DNA of 64,000 nucleotides. It comes from Paractinoplanes pyxinae. Its GTDB lineage: Bacteria; Actinomycetota; Actinomycetes; Mycobacteriales; Micromonosporaceae. A model generated the notes under the pieces. It did not search any database, was not told the origin of the DNA, and saw only the letters and a list, made by a program, of their open reading frames with translations. This document shows positions 1-14,100 of the stretch, piece after piece; positions within the stretch are counted from its first letter, which is position 1; the number at the start of each line of letters is the position of its first letter. The stretch lies in NCBI RefSeq assembly GCF_026626335.1, contig NZ_JAPNTZ010000012.1, positions 277,625 through 341,624 on the forward strand, read 5' to 3'. The position numbers were made by a program, and so were the translations under genes.

Positions 1-771
1 CGAGATCAGCACCCCGAGCGAGATCTTGGTGCCCAGCCGGGCCAGCACCTCGCCGTGGTTGAAGCCCAGGTCGAGCAGTTCTTCCAGCTCTTTGGCCTGC
101 GCGCGCATGCCGGGCAGGTCGTCGAGACTCAGCGGCGGCACCTCGGGGTCGGTGGTGGCCGGCGCCTCGGGGCGGGCGGCCGGGCCGGGCACCGGCGTCG
201 AGACCGGGCCGTCCTGCCAGCCGACCACGGTGTCCATGGTGACCACGGCGGCGTCGGTCTCGGCCACCTCGATCACCGTGAGCAGGGCGACGTTCCACTG
301 GTAGCCGAGCCGGTTCTGCAGCCGCCGGCCGATGTCGGGCACCTGGGGCCGGTCACCCTGCGGCAGTACGTCCTGCGGGCGCAGCGAGACCTGGTCGCCC
401 ACGCTGACCACCTTGCCGAGCAGGGCCAGCCGCAGGATCTCGGGCGACACCAGGGCCACCACGTCGGCCGCGCCGGCCAGCGTCACCCGGCGGGCCCCCA
501 CCGCGGGCTGCCGGGCGATGGTGACCTGGCCGCCGTCGCGCAGGCCGAGGTTGCCCAGCGTGAGATCGTCGGCGTACAGGAACTCGCGGCTCGCGCCCGG
601 TTCGGCCTTGGCGGCCAGCGCGGCCGTCGTGGTCACCCCGGTCAGGCGTACGGGATCGCCGGCGTTGATCTCGAGGGCGGTCATCACCTCGGGGTGCAGC
701 CGCACGATGCCGCGGCGGTCGTCGAGCCCGGCCGCCCGCAGAGTCGCGGTCAGCTTCAGTTCCTCATCCAC
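1..771 (-). CDS. Cdc48-like AAA+ ATPase, N-terminal part (cut by window edge)
   Basis: The minus strand is open from a GTG at 771 to the window edge, giving the first 257 residues of a longer protein. Residues about 8-120 resemble the double-psi beta-barrel N-domain of Cdc48/p97 in its actinobacterial form (RLHPEVMTALEINAGDPVRL, later LYADDLTLGNLGLRDG and RLALLGKVVSVGDQVSL). A Pro/Ala-rich linker follows, then KISLGVLIS, where the first AAA module would begin. The Walker A motif lies beyond the edge, so ATPase activity is inferred. Family members unfold or remodel proteins in the cytoplasm. The GTG has only a weak AGGGG-like sequence upstream. The overlapping plus-strand frames are shadows. 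Confidence 0.75.
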   Translation of the reverse strand, partial: MDEELKLTATLRAAGLDDRRGIVRLHPEVMTALEINAGDPVRLTGVTTTAALAAKAEPGASREFLYADDLTLGNLGLRDGGQVTIARQPAVGARRVTLAGAADVVALVSPEILRLALLGKVVSVGDQVSLRPQDVLPQGDRPQVPDIGRRLQNRLGYQWNVALLTVIEVAETDAAVVTMDTVVGWQDGPVSTPVPGPAARPEAPATTDPEVPPLSLDDLPGMRAQAKELEELLDLGFNHGEVLARLGTKISLGVLIS

Positions 772-882
772 GCGCGCAGGCCCCTGTCGATAGATCGTCT
801 GATCCCAGCGTCCACGCTATCGTCCGATAACACCTGAGAAGTTTCACAGGATCGCTCCGGCCGCTCGGGCTAGCTTTTGTGC

Positions 883-3629
<2,747 letters not shown>

Positions 3630-3633
<4 letters not shown>

Positions 3634-4499
3634 GCGTTGCTACCAGCGCGGGCGCCACCGGCTACCGGCCGTCGCGCACGCTGCCGATCTGGGCCGAGGT
3701 GCGCCGTCAGGCGTCCCGCCGGCGCACCCAGCTGGCCCTGGGTTTCATGGCCGCGCTGCCGTTGATCATCCTGATCGCCTTCGAGTTCGACAGCGGCGGT
3801 GACGACGACGGGAACGGCGGCGGCGCGTTCGGCAGCCTGGTCGACCTGGCCACCTCGGGCGGGCTCAACTTCACGCTTTTCTGCCTGGCCGTCTCGGCCG
3901 GCTTCCTGCTGGTGGTGGTCGTGGCCCTGTTCTGCGGCGACACGGTGGCCAGCGAGGCGAGCTGGGGCAGCCTGCGCTACCTGCTCGCCGTTCCGGTGCC
4001 GCGGGCGCGGCTGCTCGCGGTCAAGCTGATCGTCGCGCTGGCCTACTCGGCCGTGGCGCTGGCCCTGCTGACCGCGGTCGGGCTGATCGCCGGGACGCTG
4101 CGCTACGGGTGGCATCCGCTGGGCAGCACGGTGGCGGCCGAGATCGCCCCCGGCGCGGGCCTGCTGCGGGTGCTCGGCATCGCCGGCTATCTGGCCGTCA
4201 CGATGCTGATCGTGGCCGGGCTGGCATTCCTGCTGGGCGTGCTGACCGACGCGCCGCTGGGTGCGGTCGGCGGCGCGGTGATGATCTGGATCCTGTCCAG
4301 CATCCTCGACCAGATCACGGCCCTGGGCAGCATCCGGTACCTGCTGCCGACCCACTTCAGCGACGCCTGGCAGGGGCTGCTGTCGACCCCGGCCCAGTCG
4401 GACGACCTGGTCAAGGGGGCGATCAGCGCGGTCGCCTACGCCACCCTGTGCTGGGGCATCGCGTTCTGGCGGTTCACCCGCAAGGACGTCACCTCGTAG
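3630..4499 (+). CDS. ABC transporter permease, partner of the hydrolase-ATPase fusion
   Basis: This 289-residue membrane protein starts at an ATG overlapping the previous stop (ATGA), which indicates translational coupling. It has about six hydrophobic segments and the layout of an ABC-2 type permease: a cytoplasmic N-terminus, a first membrane segment near residue 30-48, an acidic glycine-rich extracellular loop (DSGGDDDGNGGG) and a cluster of segments toward the C-terminus. It presumably forms the channel energised by the upstream ATPase domain. No substrate can be deduced. The gene ends about 85 bases before the SAM riboswitch of the next gene. Confidence 0.85.
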
Positions 4500-4582
4500 A
4501 GCCAGGGTCTTGCTCACACCTCGGGATCCGTCGCGCTGTTTCGAGGGATCCCGTCGTAAGGTGTTGGAAACACAACTGAATA

Positions 4583-4718
4583 CCTCATCCAGAGGGGCAG
4601 AGGGAACGGCCCGTTGAAGCCCCGGCAACCACCGCGATCACCTCGATGAAGAGGCCGCACGCGGCAGGTGCTAATTCCGTCCCCGGTCCGGCAGGTCGCC
4701 GCGGGGAAAGATGAGAGG
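4583..4718 (+). promoter_or_regulatory. SAM-I (S-box) riboswitch
   Basis: The sequence carries the conserved SAM-I core: CAGAGGGAACGGCCCG, then TTGAAGCCCCGGCAACC, then GGTGCTAATTCC, then GGGAAAGATGAG. The closing P1 helix pairs CTCATC (4584-4589) with GATGAG (4710-4715). The 3' strand of P1 runs directly into the purine-rich ribosome binding site GAGGGAAGG (4715-4723) of the ATG at 4730, and no separate terminator stem follows. Binding of S-adenosylmethionine would therefore be expected to hide the ribosome binding site and lower translation of threonine synthase. The aptamer identity is clear; the mechanism is inferred from geometry. Confidence 0.92.
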
Positions 4719-4729
4719 GAAGGCCTCTA

Positions 4730-6010
4730 ATGACGTCTGCCGTCAGTGCACCCACTGCTACCTCTTCGCCGGCCACGGGCCTGGTCTGCCGCGCCTGTGG
4801 CGCGGAGTACCCGCTGATCGCCCAGCACGCCTGTTACGAGTGTTTCGGCCCGCTCGAGGTGGCCTACGACCAGGCTGCCCTCGCGCGGGTCACCCGTGAG
4901 CAGATCGAGGCCGGGCCGCAGAACATCTGGCGCTACGCGGGCCTGCTGCCCGCCGGCCAGGACCCGGCCACCCGCGTCACCCTCGACCCCGGCCTGACCC
5001 CGCTGGTCAGCGCGCCCGCCCTGGCCGCCGCGGTCGGCCTGCGGGCCCCGCTGTGGGTCAAGGACGACTCGGCCAACCCGACCCACTCCTTCAAAGACCG
5101 GGTGGTCTCGGTGGCCCTGACCGCCGCCCGCGGCCTCGGCTTCACCCGCTTCGCCTGCGCCTCCACCGGCAACCTGGCCAACTCGGTGGCCGCTCACGCG
5201 GCCCGGGCCGGCGCCCCCAGCATCGTCTTCATCCCGTCCGACCTCGAGCAGGGCAAGGTCATCACGACCGCGGTGTACGGCGGCGAGCTGGTGGCCATCG
5301 AGGGCTCGTACGACGACGTCAACCGCCTCTGCGGCGAGCTGGTCGAGACCGACGAGTTCGAGGACACGGCGTTCGTCAACGTGAACGTGCGGCCGTTCTA
5401 CGCCGAGGGCTCCAAGACCCTGGGCTACGAGGTGGCCGAGCAGCTCGGCTGGCGCATCCCGGCCCAGGTGGTCATCCCGATGGCCTCGGGCGAGCTGCTG
5501 ACCAAGGTCGACAAGGCGTTCTCCGAGCTGGTCGAGGCGGGCCTGGTCGAGGCGCCCGAGGGCGGCTGGAAGGTCTTCGGCGCGCAGTCGGCCGGGTGCA
5601 ACCCGATCGCCACCGCGCTGCAGGCCGGCACCGACGAGATCGTGCCGGTGAAGCCGACCGGCATCGCCAAGTCGCTCAACATCGGCGACCCGGCGGCCGG
5701 GGCGTACGCGATCGAGGCGGTCCGCCGCACCGGCGGCTGGATGGACTACGCCGACGACGACGAGATCCGGGCCGGCATCCGGCTGCTGGCCGAAACCACC
5801 GGCGTGTTCGCCGAGACGGCCGGGGGCACGACGGTCGCCGTACTCAAGAAGCTGGTCGAGAGCGGCAAGCTCGACCCCGAGAAGGAGACCGTCGTCTACA
5901 ACACCGGCGAGGGCCTCAAGACCCTCGACGCGGTGGCCGAGCAGGTCGGGCCGACCCACCGGATCAAGCCGTCGCTGCGCGGCGCGCGCGAGGCGGGCCT
6001 GCTGGGATGA
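4730..6010 (+). CDS. thrC: Threonine synthase
   Basis: The 426-residue PLP enzyme converts O-phospho-L-homoserine to L-threonine and phosphate. An N-terminal zinc-ribbon-like segment has paired cysteines (CRAC near 20-23, CYEC near 35-38), as in the plant-like class of threonine synthases. The PLP lysine is Lys122 in PTHSFKDR, the phosphate-contact stretch is ASTGNLANS, and the C-terminal region has NTGEGLKTLD. The start at 4730 has a good ribosome binding site lying in the closing helix of a SAM-I riboswitch. Regulation by SAM makes sense because O-phosphohomoserine lies at the threonine/methionine branch point. The gene appears monocistronic. Confidence 0.95.
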   Translation: MTSAVSAPTATSSPATGLVCRACGAEYPLIAQHACYECFGPLEVAYDQAALARVTREQIEAGPQNIWRYAGLLPAGQDPATRVTLDPGLTPLVSAPALAAAVGLRAPLWVKDDSANPTHSFKDRVVSVALTAARGLGFTRFACASTGNLANSVAAHAARAGAPSIVFIPSDLEQGKVITTAVYGGELVAIEGSYDDVNRLCGELVETDEFEDTAFVNVNVRPFYAEGSKTLGYEVAEQLGWRIPAQVVIPMASGELLTKVDKAFSELVEAGLVEAPEGGWKVFGAQSAGCNPIATALQAGTDEIVPVKPTGIAKSLNIGDPAAGAYAIEAVRRTGGWMDYADDDEIRAGIRLLAETTGVFAETAGGTTVAVLKKLVESGKLDPEKETVVYNTGEGLKTLDAVAEQVGPTHRIKPSLRGAREAGLLG

Positions 6011-6267
6011 CGCTGCGTAACCGGCGATCCGCCAGGAAGTGAGAATTCCATCGCTGGAGGACTTGCGCCGGGATCGCCGGGTCGGCAGGATGCTCTCTGC
6101 GGGAGGGCGTGACGCCGTACGCGGCCCCTCACCTTCGAGCTTGGCGACAATCTCTCGAGGTGCCCAACGACCCAGTGCCGGAGGCGCTGTGCGTCCGCCA
6201 TCCCGACCAACTTGCAGCGACGGAAAATCGCTCGCGTTCATGGCCGTCACCGAGCAGGGTGGCGGCC

Positions 6268-7245
6268 ATGCGCATTTCTACGGGGCCCCTCACCTCACCC
6301 GAGATCGCCTACAGCATCGTCCGGGCCGGAGTGGAGCACGACACTCCTGACATCCCCTATCAGTCGCAGAAGACATTTGTCGCGGTCCTCGACAATCCGG
6401 CGCCCGGCTTCACGTTCGAGCGCTACCTGGGTTACCTCGACGACGAGCCAGTCGGTTATCTGGAGCTCGAGTACCCGCAGCTCGACAACTTGTCCAACCT
6501 CGACGTCACGCTGTTCGTCCGGCCGAGCCATCGGCGCCGCGGGGTGGGCCGGGCCCTGTACGACCTCGCCGTCGAGCGCGCGCATGCGCACAACCGCAAA
6601 CACCTGCAGTCGTCCACGGTTGACCGGCACCCCGACGGCGGCGCCTTCGCCGCGGCCGTGGGGGCCAACGCCGGGCTGGCCGAGACGCGCAGCCGGCTCG
6701 ACGTCACCGCCCTCGACGAGCCCAAGCTGGCCGAGCTGCGGGCCGAGGCCGAGAAGAAGGCCCAGGGCTACCACCTGCGCCGCTGGATCGGGGTGGCGCC
6801 GGACGACATCATCGACGACCTGGCCTACCTCGAGGCCCGGCTCAACGTCGACGCCCCCAGCGGCGACATCAACTGGGAAGCCGAGAAGCTGGACGCCGAC
6901 CGCATGCGCAAGAGCGAGCAGGCGCGCGAGAGGCGCGGGCGTCGCAGCTACTTCTCCGGCGCTTTGATCGGCGACAAGATGGTCGCCTTCACCTGGCTCG
7001 TGGTCGACCTCGACCGGCCATCCCACGCCTGGCAGAACACGACGCTGGTCGACCCGGACCACCGCGGCCACCGGCTCGGCATGCTGGTCAAGCTGGACAA
7101 CCTCGACCACATCCGGGAGAACCGGCCGCAGCTCAACGGGATCGACACGTTCAACGCGACCGAGAACGCCTTCATGCTGGACATCAATCGGGCGATGGGC
7201 TTCCGCGCCGTCGACGCCTGGATGGAATGGCAGAAAGACCTCTGA
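6268..7245 (+). CDS. GNAT family N-acetyltransferase with two GNAT-like halves
   Basis: The 325-residue protein resembles two-domain acetyltransferases. The first half has the acetyl-CoA loop motif RPSHRRRGVGRALYDLA (about residues 91-107), and the second half has a matching VDPDHRGHRLGMLVKL. The substrate is not identifiable. ATG 6268 was chosen because the domain begins just after it (EIAYSIVRAG); GTG 6259 is an alternative, and the frame stays open further upstream without family similarity. The 257 bases between thrC and this gene show nothing I can name. The 3' end overlaps the convergent gene at 7184 by 62 bases. Confidence 0.82.
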   Translation: MRISTGPLTSPEIAYSIVRAGVEHDTPDIPYQSQKTFVAVLDNPAPGFTFERYLGYLDDEPVGYLELEYPQLDNLSNLDVTLFVRPSHRRRGVGRALYDLAVERAHAHNRKHLQSSTVDRHPDGGAFAAAVGANAGLAETRSRLDVTALDEPKLAELRAEAEKKAQGYHLRRWIGVAPDDIIDDLAYLEARLNVDAPSGDINWEAEKLDADRMRKSEQARERRGRRSYFSGALIGDKMVAFTWLVVDLDRPSHAWQNTTLVDPDHRGHRLGMLVKLDNLDHIRENRPQLNGIDTFNATENAFMLDINRAMGFRAVDAWMEWQKDL

Positions 7246-7669
7246 CGACCCACGGGCGCAGCGGAAGGTCGGTCGGATAGCCGCCGGCCTTCAGCCCCGC
7301 GTTCCGCTCGAGGAAGTTGCGGGCGCCCCACGACCCTGTCGTGGCGTACGACCAGCCGCAGGCCGCCCAGTAGGCGGGCCAGAACAGCGGGCCCAGCACC
7401 GCGTACTGCTCGGCGTGGCGGTGCTCGTGGCCGAAGAGCGCGGCCCGCTGCTCGTCGAGCAGCCATTCGGCGCTGCGCCGGGTCAGGATCACCGAGCCGA
7501 CGGTGAAGCAGGAGGCGGGCGGCACGGGCAGGCGGTAGCCCTCGGCGATCAGCACGCCGTGCCGGCCCCGGCGCAGTTTCGTACGGGTGGCCAGCGCGAT
7601 CAGCACGCCCGCGCCCGTGGTGCCGTTCAGCGCGGTGAGGATGCCCCGGGCGACGTGCCGTGCGGCCAT
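7184..7669 (-). CDS. Conserved hypothetical protein with a GHEHRH motif
   Basis: The 161-residue product is of unknown function. It has a His-rich motif FGHEHRHAEQY near residue 80 followed by an aromatic segment (LFWPAYWAACGW). The motif has a HExxH-like look (HEHRH), so a metal-binding or metallopeptidase-like role is possible, but I recognise no family. The ATG at 7669 overlaps the stop of the upstream acetyltransferase (TGATG), showing translational coupling; GTG 7672 is an alternative. The C-terminus ends in a basic stretch that overlaps the end of the convergent GNAT gene. Confidence 0.6.
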   Translation of the reverse strand: MAARHVARGILTALNGTTGAGVLIALATRTKLRRGRHGVLIAEGYRLPVPPASCFTVGSVILTRRSAEWLLDEQRAALFGHEHRHAEQYAVLGPLFWPAYWAACGWSYATTGSWGARNFLERNAGLKAGGYPTDLPLRPWVVRGLSAIPSRRRRRGSPSPD

Positions 7670-8178
7670 CACAGGCTCCGGCGCATCCGCAGCTCGGTCA
7701 GGGTGGGGATCACCGGGTGCGGCACGCGCTCACCCGTATCGGTGAAACCCAGCTTCTCGTACGCGCGGACCGCCCGGCCGTTGCCGACGACCACCTCGAG
7801 CAGCGCCCGCCTGCGCCCAGCGGCCCGGCCCCAGTCGGTGACCGCCCCGATCAGGTCGGCCAGCACCTTGCCGCCGCGGTGGGCCGGGGTGACGTACACC
7901 GCGAAGATCACCGTCTCGCCCGGGAACTCGGGCATCACCGTGCCGCCGGCGTGCCCGATCAGGCGGCCGCCGTCGCCCGGATCGGCTACGAAGTTGGCGA
8001 AACTGTCGCCCTTCGAGGCCTCGATGATGCGCCGCCGGTAGGCCGCGTGGGAGCGCGCGGCCGCGTCGGCCAACGTCTCGAGGTAGGCCAGGGGGCTGTC
8101 GGCGAGCATCTCGAGCCGGAGGGCGCGCATGCGAGCCGCGTCGTCCGCCGTCACCCGGTGCACATTCCAGCTCCCCAT
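7669..8178 (-). CDS. GNAT family N-acetyltransferase
   Basis: The 169-residue single-domain acetyltransferase shows YVTPAHRGGKVLADLIGAV (acetyl-CoA loop, motif A) and VVVGNGRAVRAYEKLGF (motif B), both typical of GNAT enzymes. The start at ATG 8178 is preceded by an AGGAC-like ribosome binding site. The substrate is unknown. It is the first gene of a two-gene unit with the GHEHRH protein downstream. The neighbouring gene at 8275 is divergent, so the 96 bases between them must hold both promoters. Confidence 0.85.
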   Translation of the reverse strand: MGSWNVHRVTADDAARMRALRLEMLADSPLAYLETLADAAARSHAAYRRRIIEASKGDSFANFVADPGDGGRLIGHAGGTVMPEFPGETVIFAVYVTPAHRGGKVLADLIGAVTDWGRAAGRRRALLEVVVGNGRAVRAYEKLGFTDTGERVPHPVIPTLTELRMRRSL

Positions 8179-8274
8179 GCCGTCCTGACTACCTCGCGCG
8201 AGGCCGGGCGACAAGCGGATTGCCGCACATCGGACGGGGTGGCGGCCCGGCCCCGGCTCGGGCAAGGTGTCCGC

Positions 8275-9192
8275 ATGGACCACGGCGAGGCTCGCATCTT
8301 CATGGTCGAGGCGCCGGTGGTGGCGGCCGCCGACCCCTTCGACGCCGAAGGGCGCACCGCCGACCTCACTCTCTCCCGCGCCTACGTCCCGGCCGCGCCG
8401 CCGTCCGACCCTCTCGTTCCCGGCCCCGGCCCGGGCAGCTGGTCGCAGCGGTACGGCGCGGTGCTCGGCCGCAACGTGCTCGCCCTGCTGCCGGTGGCGG
8501 TGCTGACCGCCCTGCCCCTGCACTTCTTCGTCGGCCGGCTCGACGAGGCGGTGGTGGCCGCGCCGTATCTCTCCGACCTGGCCGGCGGCCTGGGCCTGCT
8601 GCTGCTCCCGTTCATGTGGCTGGCCTATCTCGCCGTCTCCGCGTTGCCCCAGGTGATCGCCCTGGCCGGGCTGACCGGCATCGCCGTGCCGCGGGCGGCC
8701 GACGGCTCCCGGCCCCGGCTGCGCCGCGCCTGGTCGCTGGTCGCGCTGCGGCTGCGGGCCCTCTGGCTGTGGTTCGCCGCCTTCTCGGTGCTCACCGGCA
8801 GCCTGCCGCTGCTGGTGAGCGAGGATCAGCTGGGCCTGACCGCGGCCGTGCCGCTCGCCCTGGTGCTCGGGGTCGTCTCGACCGGGGTGCTCACCTTCGG
8901 CGGCGTGCTGGGCTGTGTCGTGCTGATCGAACGCGGACACGGGCGGCGCCGCGCGGTGCATCTGCTCACCCGCGTGCGGCCGTTCGGGCTGATCGCCGCG
9001 GCGGCCGCGGTGACGGCGGCGCCGGGGGTGGCCGAGGCCGTGGGCGGCGGGCTGGCGGCCACCGCGGCGGGGGTCGTCGCGGTTCAGCTGTGGGCGATCG
9101 CCGCCCTGGTCACGTACGCACAGGCGCGCCGGGCCGACGAGCCGGTGACCAGCCGTTCCCTGATGAACGAGCTGGCCGCCCCAGAGGACTGA
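8275..9192 (+). CDS. Polytopic membrane protein of unknown function
   Basis: The 305-residue product has a roughly 60-residue polar N-terminus, rich in Pro and acidic residues, followed by about six hydrophobic segments (for example VLALLPVAVLTALPLHFFVG and VPLALVLGVVSTGVLTFGGV). No catalytic motif or known family is evident. The chosen ATG 8275 is the first in-frame start after a divergent promoter region; the frame runs open upstream, but that part is antisense to the GNAT gene. The short space before groEL holds the CIRCE operators, so this gene is probably separate from the heat-shock transcript. Confidence 0.65.
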   Translation: MDHGEARIFMVEAPVVAAADPFDAEGRTADLTLSRAYVPAAPPSDPLVPGPGPGSWSQRYGAVLGRNVLALLPVAVLTALPLHFFVGRLDEAVVAAPYLSDLAGGLGLLLLPFMWLAYLAVSALPQVIALAGLTGIAVPRAADGSRPRLRRAWSLVALRLRALWLWFAAFSVLTGSLPLLVSEDQLGLTAAVPLALVLGVVSTGVLTFGGVLGCVVLIERGHGRRRAVHLLTRVRPFGLIAAAAAVTAAPGVAEAVGGGLAATAAGVVAVQLWAIAALVTYAQARRADEPVTSRSLMNELAAPED

Positions 9193-9217
9193 GCGGTCCG
9201 GGGGCGACCGCCGTTTC

Positions 9218-9244
9218 CTTGCACTCGCACCACGGGAGTGCTAA
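9218..9244 (+). promoter_or_regulatory. CIRCE operator 1 (HrcA site)
   Basis: The inverted repeat is CTTGCACTC, nine bases, GAGTGCTAA. It matches the CIRCE consensus TTAGCACTC-N9-GAGTGCTAA with two differences in the left arm. It lies about 225 bases upstream of groEL. HrcA binding here represses chaperonin transcription until heat or protein stress. Confidence 0.93.
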
Positions 9245-9252
9245 ACAAGTCA

Positions 9253-9279
9253 TTGGCACTCGGGTCTGCTGAGTGCCAA
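9253..9279 (+). promoter_or_regulatory. CIRCE operator 2 (HrcA site)
   Basis: This perfect inverted repeat, TTGGCACTC, nine bases, GAGTGCCAA, lies eight bases after the first CIRCE element. Each arm differs by one base from the consensus, and the two changes are complementary, so symmetry is kept. Two tandem CIRCE sites before a chaperonin gene are familiar in actinobacteria. Confidence 0.93.
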
Positions 9280-9469
9280 GCAGGTCGGGACGGTGGGGTC
9301 TCGGTCGCGGCGCCGCCATCGGCGCCGGGGCACGGGGCCGGTCGTCGCGGGCTATCCGGCTCGGCCTGAGGACGTCACATCGCCAGGTGGTGACGTCCGC
9401 AGAGTTCCGCACACGTGCGGGGGCGGGGCCACGGCCCAGCACCTCGAATGTCCAGGAGGACACAGCCGT

Positions 9470-11092
<1,623 letters not shown>

Positions 11093-11112
11093 GTCCAGTC
11101 CTAGCAACAGGG

Positions 11113-11144
11113 AAAGGGCGGGTCGCTTCGGCGACCCGCCCTTT
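11113..11144. terminator. Strong bidirectional terminator with UUCG loop
   Basis: A perfect 14-base stem, AAAGGGCGGGTCGC, closes on a TTCG tetraloop and is followed by CTGCTTTT. It lies between the stop of groEL and the stop of the convergent surface-protein gene at 11154. Read the other way, the A-rich lower stem is preceded by GGG rather than a clear T-run, so it should be strongest for groEL. Confidence 0.9.
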
Positions 11145-11153
11145 CTGCTTTTG

Positions 11154-14100
11154 TCAGCCGCGGTGGCGGCCCGGGCGGTGGCGACCGGGGCTGCCCAGCA
11201 GCGGGACGCCGCCCGCCATCAGCAGGAACCCGCCGACCAGGACGGCGATGCCGCCCGCGGCCACCACGCTGATCACGTCGAGGCCGGTCTTGGCCAGCTT
11301 GCCGTCGCCGGTGTGGGCCGCGACCTCGTTGACCGTGACGGTGACGATCGCGGTGGCGGTGCCGCCGTGGCCGTCGCTGATCGTGTACGGGAACGAGTCG
11401 ACCCCGCCCGCGTACGACTTGTTCGGCGCGTAGGTGACCGTGCCGTCCGGGTTGAGCACCGCCGTGCCGTGCCGCGGCTTGCCGATCTTCACGACCTTGA
11501 GGGCGTCGCCGTTGGCGTCCTTGTCGTTCTTGAGCGGCGCGATCACCACGGAGTCGCCGGCGTCGACCGCGACCGCGTCGTTCTTGGCCGCCGGAGCGGT
11601 GTTCACGCCGGCCACCTTGATGGTGATCGTGCCCTCGGCGACGTTGCCGTCGGCGTCGACCGCCTGGTAGGTGAAGCTGTCGGTGCCGCTGAAGCCCTTG
11701 GCCGCCAGGTAGGTGACCGTGCCGTCGGCGTTCAGCTTGGCCGTGCCGTGCTTGGGCTGGGTGATCGAGCGGACCGTCACCGGCACGCCGTGCTCGTCGG
11801 TGGTGGGCAGCGTGATCTTCACGGCCTTGCCCGGGTGGGCGGTGAGTGCCTTGTCCGGCACCGCGGGCGGCGCGCCGACGGTGATCGTGACGGTCGTGGT
11901 GACGTGGTTCCCGTCGCCGTCGACAGCCGTGTAGCTGAACTTGGCCACGCCGGTGAAGTCGGCCGGCGGCGTGTACCTGACCTGGTTGCCGACGATCGTG
12001 GCGGTGCCGTGGTCGGGCGTGGTGACCGTGTCCAGCTTGAGGCTGTGGTCCGGGTCCAGGTCGTTGGCCAGCACCGGCACGGTGACCGGCTTGCGGTACG
12101 GCGTGGTCCGCTCGTCCGGCACGGCGACCGCGGCCCCCGAGCTGACGGTGACGGTGACCGTGGCCTGGGCGGTGCCGCCGTGGCCGTCGCTGATCGTGTA
12201 CGTGAAGGTGTCGGTCCCGGCGAAGTCGGCCTTCGCCGTGTAGCGGATCTTGCCGCCCACGATGGTCGCCGTGCCGTGGGCCGGCGTGCCGACGGCGGTC
12301 ACCGTCAGCGTCTGGCCGGTGTTGGCGTCGGTGTCGTTGGCCAGCACGTCCAGGTCGGCGGACTTGCCCGAGAGCACCGCGGCCGCGTCGTCGGCGGCCA
12401 CCGGGGCGGCGTTGGCCACGGTGACGGTCACCGTGCCGGTGGCGGTGTTGCCGGCGGCGTCGCGCACCACGTAGGTGAAGGTGTCGGCGCCGCTGAAGCC
12501 GGTGGCCGGCAGGTAGCGGACCTTGCCGTCGACGACGGTGGCCTGGCCGTGGGCCGGGGTCGAGACCGAGACCAGGGTCAGCGCGCCGCCCTCGGGGTCG
12601 GTGTCGTTGCCGGTGACCGCGATGTCCACGACCGTGCCGGCCGCCGTGGTGGCGGTGTCGGCGTTGGCGGTGGGCGCCGCGTCGATGACCACGGTGACCG
12701 TGCCGGTGTCGGTGGCCCCGAGGTCGTCGGTGACCACGTAGGTGAAGGTGTCGGTGCCGCCGGTGAGGGCGTTCGGGCGGTAGCTGAGGGTGCCGTCCGC
12801 GTTGCGGGTCAGCGTGCCCTTGGCCGGGGTGCTGAACGTCGAGACGGTCAGCGCCTGGCCGGTGTTCGGGTCGCGGTCGTTGGCGAGCACGTCGAGGACG
12901 GTGGTCAGACCCGGGCGTACGGTGAACCGGTCGTCCACCGCGATCGGGGCGGCATTGCGGACGGTGACCGTGACCAGCGCCGAGTCGGTCAGACCGTGCG
13001 CGTCGCGGATCGAGTAGGTGAACGTGTCGATGCCGAAGAAGCCGGCCCGCGGGGTGTAGGTGACGGTGTCGTCCGCGGCGAGGACGGCGCTGCCGTTGGC
13101 GGGCGCGGTGACCGCGGTGACCTTCAGTGCGTCGCCGTTCAGGTCGGTGTCGTTGCCCAGCGGCGTGATCACGACGGCGGTGTCGGTGTCGGTGCCGGCC
13201 GCGTCGTCGCGGGCCACGGGCGCGGTGTTGACCACGCCGACCGTGACGGTGGCGCCGGCCTGGCCGCCGTGGCCGTCGTCCACTGTGTAGTGGAACGAGT
13301 CGGCGCCCAGGTAGCCCGCGGCCGGGGTGTAGGTGACCTTGCCGTCGGTGCCGACCGTGGCCGTGCCGTGGGCCGGCGCGACGTCGATGGTGACGGTCAG
13401 CGGGTCGTTGTTCGGGTCGCTGTCGTTGGCCAGCACGTCGATGGTGGCGACGGTGCCGCCCGGGACGGTGACCGAGTCGGGCTGGGTCACGGGGGCGCCG
13501 TTGGTGACGACCACGGTGATTTTCTTGGTGTCGGTGCCGCCCTGGCCGTCGTCGACCGTGAAGTCGAAGCTGTCGGTGCCCGACCAGCCCGGGTTCGGGG
13601 TGTAGGTCAGGGTGCCGTCGGCGTTGCGGGCCAGGCTGCCGGCCGTCGGGGTGGTGAAGCCGCTGACGGTCAGCGGGTCGCCGTTGGGGTCGTTCGATCC
13701 GAGCAGGGCGTCGATGCGGACGGCGGTGTTGCAGGCCGTGTGCACGGACTGGTCGGCCGCGGTGGGGGCGGCGTTGGCCACGGTGACGGTGACGGTCGCG
13801 GTGTCCTCGTCGGTGCCGTCGGTTACGACGTACGAGAAAGTGGCCTGGCCCGAGAACCCGGCCGGCGCCTGATAGACGACCTTGCCGCCGGCGATCGTCG
13901 CGGTGCCCTTGCTGGGCGCGCCGACCGACTTGATCGAGAGGGTGTCGCCGTTGGCGTCGGTGTCGTTGTGCAGCACGTCGACGGTGACGCTGCCGCGGTA
14001 GGCGACGCCGGCCACGTCGTCGGCCGCGTGCGGCTTGGCGTTGCCGACGATGACCTTGATCTGGCCGGTGGTGCGGGCGCCGAGGCTGTCCTCGACGACG

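Noticed and set aside
6109..6267. Upstream extension of the acetyltransferase frame
   Set aside because: The added 53 residues have no GNAT-like character and the codon pattern looks non-coding; a later ATG fits the domain.
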